Positions 26,079-35,249 of a stretch of DNA of 64,000 nucleotides are shown here, piece by piece. A program made the position numbers and the translations under genes. The notes beneath the pieces were generated by a model. That model had not been told where the DNA came from. It saw only the letters and a list, made by a program, of their open reading frames with translations, and did no database searches. The DNA comes from Vibrio sonorensis. Lineage in GTDB: Bacteria; Pseudomonadota; Gammaproteobacteria; Enterobacterales; Vibrionaceae. Position 1 is the first letter of the stretch. Every line of letters starts with the position of its first letter. The stretch is taken from contig NZ_LJJE01000036.1 in NCBI RefSeq assembly GCF_001854765.1, positions 186,001 through 250,000 on the forward strand. Reading direction: 5' to 3'.

Positions 26079-26876
26079 TCATTGAACAATGTGTTTTTCG
26101 ACCATCTGGCTGAGTAACTCATTCAGCCAGATGTTTTTTGGCAGATTGCGCTTTGTCGCTTTCATGACCACGGCAGAATCTAACCTAACTAAAGAGGATT
26201 CTGGCTGGTCTTCGTCGGTATAACGGATTGTAAATCGCTCATCGAGTAACTGATCCATTAATGCGTAGTTATCAACCAGTACCTTGGGTTCAATACTAGA
26301 GTCCATTTTTTTGAAGTAGTCTGTGTACTCATTCACGCCGGCGACAACATACTTAACAAACTCGCCCTTGAGGTTTCCAGAAAAATAACCGCTTCCCGAA
26401 TGGAGACGCCTTTGATAGAGGGTTTGTGGTTTATCGCTAAGGATATGCACGCCAATATCCACATCGTCGCTCAAGATCAGCGATTGGCTAAGGTGATTCC
26501 ACTGGCGTAACTCTATTACGGCCTCGCTTTGGTCGCGAATAGCAGAAATCAGTGGTTTACCGATGCGAATAAGAAAAGGCTCAACCATATGTATGGTTAC
26601 TTTCTCAAGCTGTGTGGGTGAAAACTCTTCAGGCTCAATAGCCAGAGCGACTTGTTCCAGAGCCGATTTTAGTCGGGGAGCCATCTGAGCAGCAAATGGT
26701 GTTGGTTCCAAACGATTGTTGTGGCGAACGAACAAAGGATCGTTTAGCTCCGTTCTTAGTAGTGCCAATGTTTTAGAGATATGAGATTGAGAACGTCCAA
26801 TCTTAAGTGCTGCGCGTTGTGTTGACCCCGTCTCGAACAGGGCGACAAAAACATGGAGTGAGTTTAAATCTTTCAT
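26079..26876 (-). CDS. LysR-family transcriptional regulator
   Basis: A 265-residue regulator with an N-terminal winged helix (LNSLHVFVALFETGSTQRAALKIGRSQSHISKTLALLRTEL, then PLFVRHNNRLEPTP) and a short effector domain; it is about 30-40 residues shorter than typical LysR proteins. It is convergent with the HlyD gene, two bases away, and divergent from yitT-like across 245 bases. Either neighbour could be its target; the divergent one is the usual choice. Confidence 0.82.
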   Translation of the reverse strand: MKDLNSLHVFVALFETGSTQRAALKIGRSQSHISKTLALLRTELNDPLFVRHNNRLEPTPFAAQMAPRLKSALEQVALAIEPEEFSPTQLEKVTIHMVEPFLIRIGKPLISAIRDQSEAVIELRQWNHLSQSLILSDDVDIGVHILSDKPQTLYQRRLHSGSGYFSGNLKGEFVKYVVAGVNEYTDYFKKMDSSIEPKVLVDNYALMDQLLDERFTIRYTDEDQPESSLVRLDSAVVMKATKRNLPKNIWLNELLSQMVEKHIVQ

Positions 26877-27121
26877 TGACGGTTGCTAGTTGGCTCTCTT
26901 GGTTTAGTTATCACTTTAATTTCCTTTTTTATCAAGCAATAAAAGTGATAAATAGTGTGATCTCGTTCAGCATATTTCACCCGTTGACGTGAAGGCCTTA
27001 ACCCAAGTGTAAACATTTTATAACACCGAACCGTCAATCGATGTCGATAGCAAAGCTCGACATTCTGGGCGCGCAAAGCAAAATTACCGCCCTATAGAAG
27101 TGTAATTATTAGGATATTGTT

Positions 27122-27739
27122 ATGGACAACGAACATAGCCTTAGAGAAAACTTACTCGCATTGACTCTGGGTAGTGCTCTAGTGTCGCTAGGTGTCATTT
27201 TTTTCAATCAGGTAGGACTGCTAACAGGCGGCACTGCTGGATTAGCGATATTTTTAACCAAGGTGACTGAATTTAGTTTTGGACAGGTGTTTTTCGCGTT
27301 AAACCTACCATTTTACCTACTATCTATGACGCGCATGGGTTGGCGGTTTACCGTAAACACATTTATTGCCGTAACCATTGTTTCTATCGCGGTTGACCAT
27401 CTGCACCACGTTATTCAAATTGCTCATATTGACCCATTTTATGCGGCGTTTTTAGGCGGAGGGCTAATTGGAATTGGCATGCTGGTTATTTTCCGTCACA
27501 AGATGAGCTTAGGCGGATTTAATATTCTGGCGCTTTTCTTACAAGAGCGTTTTGGGATTCGAGCGGGCAAAGTTCAGATGGCGCTGGACTGCACAATAGT
27601 GGTGCTATCACTCTTTATCGTCGACATCACCTTAATTTTGCTCTCTGTTGGAGGAGCCATCGCTACCAACCTCATTTTGGCGATGAACCACAAGCCAGGA
27701 CGATATCAGCCTCAGGCTAGACTTCAAACAAACAGTTAA
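27122..27739 (+). CDS. YitT-family membrane protein
   Basis: A 205-residue polytopic protein with five or six membrane helices. LTLGSALVSLGVIFFNQVGLLTGGTAGLAIFL and GGGLIGIGMLVIFRHKMSLGGFNILALFLQ are repeated YitT/DUF161 motifs containing GGTAG- and GG-type turns. Function of the family is unsettled (proposed transporters). AGGA precedes the ATG. It is divergent from the LysR gene and ends in a clear terminator. Confidence 0.82.
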   Translation: MDNEHSLRENLLALTLGSALVSLGVIFFNQVGLLTGGTAGLAIFLTKVTEFSFGQVFFALNLPFYLLSMTRMGWRFTVNTFIAVTIVSIAVDHLHHVIQIAHIDPFYAAFLGGGLIGIGMLVIFRHKMSLGGFNILALFLQERFGIRAGKVQMALDCTIVVLSLFIVDITLILLSVGGAIATNLILAMNHKPGRYQPQARLQTNS

Positions 27740-27745
27740 TTTACC

Positions 27746-27780
27746 AACGGCTTAGTATCATGCTAAGCCGTTTTCTTCTC
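27746..27780 (+). terminator. Rho-independent terminator after the yitT-like gene
   Basis: AACGGCTTAG (27746-27755) and CTAAGCCGTT (27763-27772) form a 10-bp stem with a seven-base loop and run into TTTTCTTCTC. Confidence 0.85.
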
Positions 27781-27810
27781 TTTTCTTCTCTTTTCTTCTC
27801 TTTTCTTCTC
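27771..27810 (+). repeat. Four perfect tandem copies of a 10-bp pyrimidine repeat
   Basis: TTTTCTTCTC is repeated four times without a mismatch directly after, and partly forming the T tract of, the yitT-like terminator. Such a repeat could vary in copy number by slippage. Confidence 0.9.
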
Positions 27811-28648
27811 TCCTTGCCTGTTTTTTAGATCGTAGTGCTTTATTGGGCGCTGTTAAGCTTTGTTAATTTTTCTTAATCAAACAACCCCAACTGGGTAACT
27901 GTCCAAGCCGACGCACCATATTTCAGACGATGAGATGTTAACTTCCGTAAATTCAGAGTCTTATAAGTAAATTGCAGGCTTGCGGTAAGGGAGCGCAACA
28001 ACTTTTATTCACACGAGGCAATGGCATAACCAAGCCTTAAAGACAAAAGCGCAAGATCTGAATATTCCCGTTAACCCAGAATTATTAACATATTGGATTA
28101 CTTGGAAAAATAATTGGTGTGAATGGGTGAAAAATACCACTTATAGGGAATATTCACCTAGCAAATGTTTCATTTTTTACTATTTGTAAGCGTATCCACA
28201 TGATTCTTAAGAATTATTTACTTGGCACCATGTTTGCAATAGTGCGATAGTTGTATGAATCAAAAGCCATATAATAATTGTGGCAAAAAAAATGTGGACT
28301 TTGTTGTAACTTTTCAGAGATCCTGTGTCTAATGATAAGTTGTGGTTATATATCTATATGTTAATCCCGCAATTTCACACAGCTGAATACGTCCACCAAA
28401 GTACTAATACAAGCTTGTTTCGCGCTTAAACCGCGACCATCGCTTTGTTAGTTCAACTAATTTTTTCGATTCGTACTTGAGAACCTTAGTACGAGCATGT
28501 TCGGGATTGACCGAATAAACACGGGGTGTATACAAACCAAAGCGCAGCGCTTAAGAGCGTGTCTTTGTTGGCTTATTTGCACCTAACCTCGGTTGTGTGC
28601 CCGTTTTAAGTGAGTAACAAAAAATAAAGCAAGCATTAAGGATTTGCT
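27811..28648 (+). other. Long intergenic region upstream of the RND operon
   Basis: More than 800 bases without a convincing gene on either strand. Visible elements are a 12-bp palindrome ATTCTTAAGAAT (28203-28214), a small hairpin TCGCG/CGCGA (28420-28436) followed by TTAGTTCAACTAA and six T residues (28448-28466, a weak terminator-like end), and a 7-bp inverted repeat TCGTACT/AGTACGA (28471-28494) about 155 bases before the RND adaptor start that could be a repressor site. A small RNA ending near 28466 is possible but unproven. Confidence 0.35.
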
Positions 28649-29809
28649 ATGTTCAAGAAATATTCTCGTTGGCTTATGCCAGTGGCAATTGCCGCTCTTG
28701 GCACTGGTGGCTACTATGCTGTAGCAGCAACTAAAGACGATGCTGGTCAAGAAAAACAAGCGGCTCCTCAGCCCTTGGTGTCTATCTCTCAAGTGCATTC
28801 CAGTAACCACAAAGTGGTGATTACCAGTCATGGTGAACTGAAACCGGTAGAGAGTACAAAGCTTTCTGCTCAGGTTTCTGGTGAAGTTATAGATTGGCAC
28901 CCCAGCTTTGTTCGCGGTGGTGTCGTCAAACGCGGAGAGCTTCTCTTCTCGATTGAAAAAGACAATTACGAAGCGAAAGTCCTACAAGCTGAAGCGTCAT
29001 TAGCTAGCGCGCGCTCTCTGTTGATAGAGGAACAAGCCAAGGCCGAAGTTGCTAAGCGCCAAGCGAAGAACTTACCGAAAAAGCAAGTCACCGACTTGTA
29101 CCTTCGCAAGCCTCAGTTATTGAGTGCAAATGCCAAAGTAAAATCTGCTCAGGCAGAGCTTAAACGCGCTCGTCGAGATCTGGAAAACTGTAAGGTTGTC
29201 GCCCCGTATGATGCGTTGATTGTAGAGCGCAATATAGGGGTCGGTCAGTACGTTTCGGCCGGTGCACATGTCGCAATACTGCACAACATCGAGTCGGGTG
29301 AAGTTCATATCCCAATCGCTGGGTTTGATACTACTTTCCTCCCAGAAGATTACGATGGCATTGAAGCAACCGTGACTCAACACGGTATAGCTCGTGTTAC
29401 TCGCAATGGCTTTGTGGTTCGCGATTTGGGTATTGTCGACTCGGCGACGCGCATGATTAACATGGTAGTTCGCATTGAAGACCCATATGGATTAGAAACC
29501 GATCAGAAAGCGTTGAAGTTTGGCTCATACGTAGAAGTTCAGTTTGTTGGTAAAGAGCTGCATTCAGTCTATAAAGTGCCACAGGAGTGGGTTCGCGATC
29601 GCAAGATTTGGGTGGTTAACGAAAAAGATCAACTCGAAGCGCGCACGGTGAATATTTTGCGTTCAGAAGACGAGTTTATGTTTATCGGTGAAGGTCTGTT
29701 TGACAACGATAAAGTAGCAGTGACCATTCCAGAGTATCCGGTCAACGGTATGTCTGTTGAAGTCGCCTCTTCTTCGCAAGAAGAACAAGAAGAGCAAACA
29801 GTGCAATAA
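28649..29809 (+). CDS. RND efflux periplasmic adaptor subunit
   Basis: A 386-residue membrane-fusion protein. An N-terminal signal-anchor (WLMPVAIAALGTGGYYAVAA) is followed by the first lipoyl half (KLSAQVSGEVIDWHPSFVRGGVVKRGELLFSI), an alpha-hairpin (AEASLASARSLLIEEQ ... AQAELKRARRDL), the second lipoyl half (VVAPYDALIVERNIGVGQYV) and beta-barrel and membrane-proximal domains; the C terminus is a Gln/Glu-rich tail. It links the inner-membrane pump encoded nine bases downstream to a TolC-like channel encoded elsewhere. AAGGA precedes the start. Confidence 0.9.
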   Translation: MFKKYSRWLMPVAIAALGTGGYYAVAATKDDAGQEKQAAPQPLVSISQVHSSNHKVVITSHGELKPVESTKLSAQVSGEVIDWHPSFVRGGVVKRGELLFSIEKDNYEAKVLQAEASLASARSLLIEEQAKAEVAKRQAKNLPKKQVTDLYLRKPQLLSANAKVKSAQAELKRARRDLENCKVVAPYDALIVERNIGVGQYVSAGAHVAILHNIESGEVHIPIAGFDTTFLPEDYDGIEATVTQHGIARVTRNGFVVRDLGIVDSATRMINMVVRIEDPYGLETDQKALKFGSYVEVQFVGKELHSVYKVPQEWVRDRKIWVVNEKDQLEARTVNILRSEDEFMFIGEGLFDNDKVAVTIPEYPVNGMSVEVASSSQEEQEEQTVQ

Positions 29810-29818
29810 GGGTGCCCC

Positions 29819-32800
29819 ATGGAAAATAAACCTAAAGGCCTGATAGCCTATTTTGCCAATAACGCGGTGGCGGCGAACCTGATGATGGTCTTTATCATCG
29901 TGATGGGTATCGTTAGTTACTTTGCAATTCAAAAACAGTTCTTCCCAAACATCGAATTTAACTACGTTCACATTCGAGCGGATTACCCCGGTGCTTCTCC
30001 TCAGGAAGTGGAAGAGAACGTTATTGTTAAAGTTGAAGAATCTCTAAAAGACGTACTTGGCATCAAAAGAATGGTGTCGACCGCTGATAGGGGGCACGCT
30101 CATATAGAACTGGAAATTGAGCTTGATTCAGACGTAAGTGATGTCGTGGATAAAGTGAAGTTGAACCTCGATACCATTTCGACCTTTCCGGCTAAGATGG
30201 AACCGATTAGCGTTTATCAGGAAGAGTGGCGACAAGAAGTGGTGGAACTGACTCTAACCGGAGACGTTCCCGTTTACGATTTGAAGCCGATTGCCAACCA
30301 AGTGGAAGAAGAGCTATTGCAACTTAGCAATGTTTCCTTGGTGACGGTAAGCGCGCCTGAATACGAAATTGGTATCGAAGTTGAGCCTAAAACGCTGCAA
30401 ATGTACAACTTGACGCTAAAAGACGTAAGCGATGCCATCGGCAAATACTCGGCTAACTTTTCGGCTGGTGAAGTTAGAACGAATAGTGGCCTAATTTCGG
30501 TACGTATTGAAAATCAGCTCTACAAAGGCGAAGAGTTCGGCGATATTCCAGTAATTATTGGCGAAAATGGCAACAAAGTTCTGTTAAGAGATATCGCGGT
30601 TATTAAAGACGGGCTTATTGAAGGGGAACACTACTTTGAATCATCGGGGCAAAATGCCATTTATATCGCGGTAAAAGCGACGAAAGATCAAAGTATTATG
30701 CCTTCTGCGGCGTCCGTCAAGGCGTATCTGGAACACAAAAATGAAGTGTTACCAGAGGGCATTCAGCTCAATATCTTGTCGGATATGACTTATTACCTAG
30801 ACGCACGTCTGCAGATGATGTTGAAAAACCTGATGCAAGGTGCGGCTCTTGTGGCAATCATGCTGAGTCTCTTCTTGAGATTTAGATTGGCATTTTGGGT
30901 GATGATTGGTCTACCTGTCTGTTTCCTTGGCGCGATTATGATGATGCCCCTGTTTGGCGTCACTATTAATGTCGTGTCACTATTCGCTTTCATTATGGTA
31001 TTGGGTATTGTGGTCGATGACGCCATTGTCATCGGTGAAAGTGCCTATACCGAAGTTGAAAAAAATGGCGGCGGTGTAGATAACGTCGTTCGAGGCGCGA
31101 AACGAGTCGCGACTCCAGCTACTTTTGGCGTGTTGACGACCATAGCGGTATTCGCACCTTTCTTGATGTCTAAGGGTATTGAAAGTGCGCAATTTATCGC
31201 AATATCCACGGTGGTGATCTTGTGCTTAGTGTTCAGTTTGATCGAATCCAAACTGATACTGCCAGCGCATATTGCGCACACTAAGTTTAAGCCTATTAAA
31301 CAAGGTGGTTGGCGTGACAGATTTAACAAGGGTTACTTTGGATTTGTTAACGGGCCGTACCGCCGCGCCGTTTCTTTCAGTGCACATTGGCGTTGGAGCA
31401 CTTTTGCTGTATTTGCTTCGCTTTTGGCCATCAGTATCGCAATGGTCACTGCCAGTCATGTCCGCGTTGTTCCGTCGCCAAGTGCACCTCAGGACTTCCC
31501 TAGGATCAGTATTGAGATGAACAACTCAGTATCCGATGAACAGACCATAGACGCATTAAAAGCCATTGAGTCAATGATGCGAGAGGTGGAAGAAGAGACA
31601 ATCGCTGAATTTGGTCAAGGGCTGATTAAAGATACTCTGGCGTTTAACCAAGGGCGCACACGCGGCATGATTGTCGTACCTTTGGTCGATGACGAGATTA
31701 GACCTTACGATACCTTCGAACTGAGTCGACGCTGGCGTGAACGCATGCCAGAAATTCCCGGCGTGAAGAAGCTTATTATTATCGATGACCTCAATGGTAA
31801 TGGTTTCGGAGATGAATTTGGCTTTATGCTGTTTGGATCTGATATTGAGACGCTAAACAATGTAGGTCGCGAAGTCATTGGCGTCCTTCAGCAGCAAGAA
31901 GGCCTGTTTGATATCTCGTCTTCCATCGACTCTGCGAGCCAAGATGTTCTTCTCTCTCTAACCCCAGTAGCGTATGACTTAGGCCTAGACCTAACCGATA
32001 TTGCGCTCCAAGTTGGAGGAAGTTTCTACGGCGGCGAAGCGCAACGAGTAACACGAGATGGGGAAGAAGTGAAAGTAATGGTCCGTTACCCTCAATTGAC
32101 TCGTGAAGCTTTCTCATCCCTGCGCTATGCAATCATCACCACCGACGAAGGTAGAAAAGTCATGTTGGGCGATGTTGTCAATATAGAGCAAAAGCCAGGT
32201 GTGAGTTCCATTCGTCGTGAAGATGGTTATCAGTCCGTTTACGTGTACGGTTCCATTGATGAACAACTCGTCGAACCGAATGAAATCATTGGTAAAGTCC
32301 ACGGCGAAGTGCTTCCATCCGTTCTGAGTAAGTACCCAGGTGTGAAATCCCAGCTTGGTGGTAGCATTGAAGAGCAGCAAGAGCAGTTAGATGAACAGCG
32401 CATGTTCTTTATCGCAGGTATGATTATGGTTTACATCCTACTGGCGGTACCGCTAAAGAGCTACGCGCAACCTCTGCTTATTATGTCCGTGATCCCGTTT
32501 AGTCTTACGGGGGCAATTTGGGGGCACTTCTTCTTTGGCATCGATTTGAGCATGATGTCGACCTTTGGACTTGTTGCTGCGGCGGGCGTTGTCGTTAACG
32601 ATTCCTTAGTTATGACGGATTATGTCAATACCCTGCGCAAGGAGGGGATGAAACTCAAACAAGCCGTGGTTGAAGCTGGGTGTGCTCGCTTTAGGGCGAT
32701 AACACTGACCTCTATCACCACCTTTGTCGGTGTATTGCCTATCATGTTTGAAACCAGCATGCAGGCGAAGCTTATGATCCCGATGGCGGTAGCATTAGGG

Positions 32801-32947
32801 TTCTCAGTGCTCTTTGCGACGTTGCTGACGCTGATTTTGGTGCCTTGTTTGTACTTAATGCTAGAAGATATTAAGAACAGCTTTTCCAAAGGGGTAGGAG
32901 GCGTTAAGCGACTGCTAAATCGCAAGGAAAAAGCGCAGACCGAATAA
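29819..32947 (+). CDS. RND efflux transporter permease
   Basis: A 1042-residue pump of the AcrB/MexF superfamily with twelve membrane helices and two large periplasmic loops. It begins GLIAYFANNAVAANLMMVFIIVMGI; TM4 carries the proton-relay pair in GIVVDDAIVIGES, and TM10-equivalent AAAGVVVNDSLVMTDYVN is present. The porter region has FPNIEFNYVHIRADYPGASPQEVEENV. The sequence is closer to the family of pumps without a dedicated outer-membrane partner in the operon than to AcrB itself. Substrates (bile salts, dyes, antibiotics, or polymers) are not predictable here. Only adaptor and pump are in the operon. Confidence 0.9.
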   Translation: MENKPKGLIAYFANNAVAANLMMVFIIVMGIVSYFAIQKQFFPNIEFNYVHIRADYPGASPQEVEENVIVKVEESLKDVLGIKRMVSTADRGHAHIELEIELDSDVSDVVDKVKLNLDTISTFPAKMEPISVYQEEWRQEVVELTLTGDVPVYDLKPIANQVEEELLQLSNVSLVTVSAPEYEIGIEVEPKTLQMYNLTLKDVSDAIGKYSANFSAGEVRTNSGLISVRIENQLYKGEEFGDIPVIIGENGNKVLLRDIAVIKDGLIEGEHYFESSGQNAIYIAVKATKDQSIMPSAASVKAYLEHKNEVLPEGIQLNILSDMTYYLDARLQMMLKNLMQGAALVAIMLSLFLRFRLAFWVMIGLPVCFLGAIMMMPLFGVTINVVSLFAFIMVLGIVVDDAIVIGESAYTEVEKNGGGVDNVVRGAKRVATPATFGVLTTIAVFAPFLMSKGIESAQFIAISTVVILCLVFSLIESKLILPAHIAHTKFKPIKQGGWRDRFNKGYFGFVNGPYRRAVSFSAHWRWSTFAVFASLLAISIAMVTASHVRVVPSPSAPQDFPRISIEMNNSVSDEQTIDALKAIESMMREVEEETIAEFGQGLIKDTLAFNQGRTRGMIVVPLVDDEIRPYDTFELSRRWRERMPEIPGVKKLIIIDDLNGNGFGDEFGFMLFGSDIETLNNVGREVIGVLQQQEGLFDISSSIDSASQDVLLSLTPVAYDLGLDLTDIALQVGGSFYGGEAQRVTRDGEEVKVMVRYPQLTREAFSSLRYAIITTDEGRKVMLGDVVNIEQKPGVSSIRREDGYQSVYVYGSIDEQLVEPNEIIGKVHGEVLPSVLSKYPGVKSQLGGSIEEQQEQLDEQRMFFIAGMIMVYILLAVPLKSYAQPLLIMSVIPFSLTGAIWGHFFFGIDLSMMSTFGLVAAAGVVVNDSLVMTDYVNTLRKEGMKLKQAVVEAGCARFRAITLTSITTFVGVLPIMFETSMQAKLMIPMAVALGFSVLFATLLTLILVPCLYLMLEDIKNSFSKGVGGVKRLLNRKEKAQTE

Positions 32948-32953
32948 AAAATA

Positions 32954-32978
32954 TGCCCATACAAAGGTTGTATGGGCA
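32954..32978. terminator. Hairpin after the RND operon
   Basis: TGCCCATACAA and TTGTATGGGCA form a perfect 11-bp stem with loop AGG, seven bases after the stop. It lacks a T tract on the plus strand but has one (TTTTTT) when read on the minus strand, so it may stop antisense transcription or protect the mRNA 3' end. Confidence 0.6.
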
Positions 32979-33095
32979 ACACACGTAACTATATTGGAAG
33001 GTTTTATAGATTCAGCCTGTGACAGCTGGCGGCTACTCTACCATCCGCTTGTTGTTTCCATAACGGACAATATTTCAAACATTGTTTTCACTGCT

Positions 33096-33125
33096 AGGGC
33101 TTGTACGAGGTACAAGCCCTTTTTT
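33096..33125 (+). terminator. Strong Rho-independent terminator
   Basis: AGGGCTTGTAC (33096-33106), loop GAG, GTACAAGCCCT (33110-33120), followed by a T tract. It ends a transcript about 180 bases past the RND pump stop. Confidence 0.9.
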
Positions 33126-33224
33126 ATCTCTAAACGGCGGCATGTTGGCAAAAGATCGACGATACTTATTATTTGGTCGCTTAGCTTGGGTTTTCAGCGA
33201 GATAAGGATAAGTGAGACGTTATT

Positions 33225-34154
33225 GTGAAACGACTGTTACTTTGGTTGTGCCTGTTTTTGCCTGTTCTTTTTTGGGGAGCTTTGCATCTGTATCCTCAGA
33301 TTTGGTGGGTAGAAAATGTGATTTCTGCGCCCAGTCTGTTTTTTGTTTACTACCTAGTTATTTCGATAACAGCTTTTGCTTTTCGTCAGTGGCTATTAGT
33401 CGTGACGGGAAGCCTAGTTTGTGTCGTCTTCTTACTCATGACTCCCAAAAAGCAACATCACTTAATCGCCCACTGCTCGAATACCAAGACCATCGCCCAA
33501 TTTAATGTTTATTACGACAATGAAAACGTCAACGGTTTAATCAACGACTTAATGGAGGAGTCTGTCGATCTGGTGGTTCTGCAGGAAGTCTCTCCCGAGG
33601 TGGGTAAAAAGATACTTAGCTTGAGTGATATTTATCCTTACTCTATTGGCGGTCAAGCGAATATCGGTCTGCCTTCTTCGCAACTTATTCTCAGTCGCTC
33701 TCCTTTCACTGATGTTCAGATTTTAGAAATGCCGGATGGGTTGAAAGTGATCAAAGGCGTTTGGCACCCTGCACCGCAAAGCAAAATTACTTTAATTGCC
33801 GCTCATCCGCCTTCGCCGAGAAATGAACAGTTATGGCATAGGCGAAATGCAATGATACACACCTTAGAAATGGTCACTAAACAAGAAATGAGTTTGGATC
33901 ATTTAGTGGTGGGGGACTTTAATCTTTCATCGGCGAGTTTGCGTTATTCATCGCTGTTTCCCGGAGCAAAATCCGCTCCGGTAGCCTCTTGGCCTAGCCG
34001 TATTTTTAACTTTCCCCTTCCCAGCTTTGCTATGATTTCTATCGACCATTTATGGTTAAAATCATTTAGTGGGCGTCGAATTTGTTCTAGAGATGCCAGT
34101 CACCAGCCAACGGGATCAGACCATAAGCTGGTGACAACGGTAATCGGCTATTAG
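33225..34154 (+). CDS. Membrane-anchored endonuclease/exonuclease/phosphatase (EEP) family protein
   Basis: A 309-residue protein (GTG start) with three hydrophobic segments in the first 75 residues (LLLWLCLFLPVLFWGALHL; FFVYYLVISITAFAF; WLLVVTGSLVCVVFLLM), then an EEP catalytic domain: IAQFNVYYDNEN, VVLQEVSP (metal-binding Glu), AAHPPSP, VVGDFNLS, ISIDHLWL and the closing GSDHKLV. Gln/Glu, DxN and SDH motifs are complete, so it is probably an active phosphodiesterase facing the periplasm, for example on phospholipids or nucleic acids. It converges with the ABC-2 permease gene one base apart. Confidence 0.82.
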   Translation: MKRLLLWLCLFLPVLFWGALHLYPQIWWVENVISAPSLFFVYYLVISITAFAFRQWLLVVTGSLVCVVFLLMTPKKQHHLIAHCSNTKTIAQFNVYYDNENVNGLINDLMEESVDLVVLQEVSPEVGKKILSLSDIYPYSIGGQANIGLPSSQLILSRSPFTDVQILEMPDGLKVIKGVWHPAPQSKITLIAAHPPSPRNEQLWHRRNAMIHTLEMVTKQEMSLDHLVVGDFNLSSASLRYSSLFPGAKSAPVASWPSRIFNFPLPSFAMISIDHLWLKSFSGRRICSRDASHQPTGSDHKLVTTVIGY

Positions 34155-34155
34155 T

Positions 34156-35249
34156 CTAGTGACTTCTTGAATCTACCGCTGCGACAAGCAGTCCCGCACC
34201 AGTGAACAGACCGAGCCATACCGCATCTCGCCATAAGTCGGTTAAATCGGCTCCTCGTAACACGATTCCTCGAATTAAACGCATAAAATGGGTAGCGGGC
34301 AAAGCTTCTGCAATCCACTGCGCGGCGATGGGCATTCCCTCATAGGGGAACATAAAGCCTGATAGCAGAATCGACGGCAGCAGTATGAACACCGTCATTT
34401 GCATAGCTTGTAACTGGGTATTGGCAATGGTTGATATGACTAATCCCAGCGTTAAACTTGCAGAAATGAACAGCAAAGTACCAAATAAGATTTGGCTGAT
34501 ACTGCCATTAATTGGAACGTTAAATATTAGGTGCCCTAAGCCTAGAATGATAAAGACCTGCAGTAAACCCACCAGAATATAGGGCATAATTTTGGCAATC
34601 ATCAACTCCAACGAGTTAACGGGTGTGGTGATCAGCAGTTCTAGATTACCTCGCTCTCGTTCTCTCACTATCGCGGCACTAGTGAAAAGTATCATGGTCA
34701 TGGTCAAAATTACCCCTAGTAACCCGGGCACAATATTGACCGCTGATCGACGACTTGGGTTGTAAAACAGAGTGACTTCGAAGGTCGGCGTCTGAGCGGG
34801 TTTTATTGCAAAGTCAAAATCCGTTAACGGCATGTTTTTGAGTGCCAAAATTGCCGAGCTTATCATGGTGTCTGAGCCATCGACGACCCATTGCCCAAGC
34901 TCTCTTCCCTCGGCCATTCTCTGGGTAAGATCGTGAGGTAAAACTAGCGCAGCTCTTACATCCCCTCGTAGGATGGCCTGCTGAGCCTCCTCCGCGGTTG
35001 CGAAATGTTGAGTGACGTTGACAACTTGGGTGACCTCGACGGATTGAGTGATAATACGTCCTGCCGTACTCTCGCTTTGATCGACTACTGCGACGGGGAC
35101 ATTGCGAATATCCGTGTTTATCGCGAACCCGAACAAAAGTAATTGTATAAGAGGATCATGATCACCATGCCAAAAGTGATTCGGTCACGTGAAAGCTGAC
35201 GAATCTCTTTAATCATGATGGCTTTCATTCTTAAGACGCTGCGAATCAT
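34156..35249 (-). CDS. ABC-2-type exporter permease (YbhR/YbhS-like), interrupted by a one-base frameshift
   Basis: The open frame from 35136 begins mid-protein (FGFAINTDIRNVPVAVVDQS). The missing N terminus lies upstream in another frame: MIRSVLRMKAIMIKEIRQLS and DRITFGMVIM from the ATG at 35249, which overlaps the ATPase stop as ATGA. One missing base near 35155-35157 (a CC where CCC is expected) separates them; restored, the protein has 364 residues with one TM helix, a large periplasmic domain and five C-terminal helices (LLITTPVNSLELMIAKIMPY). It forms an exporter with the two preceding genes. A sequencing undercall is likely. Confidence 0.8.

Noticed and set aside
27771..27810. CRISPR array
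   Set aside because: The units are 10 bases long and directly adjacent, with no spacers and no cas genes.
28583..28900. Minus-strand gene overlapping the RND adaptor start
   Set aside because: It is antisense to the well-supported adaptor gene and its translation resembles no exported or soluble protein.
30793..32380. Several open frames antisense to the RND pump
   Set aside because: They lie inside a 1042-codon gene with full conservation; no ribosome sites or family features.
34156..35136. Shortened ABC-2 permease starting at FGFAINTD
   Set aside because: The missing first helix is present upstream in another frame, starting at an ATG that overlaps the ATPase stop.
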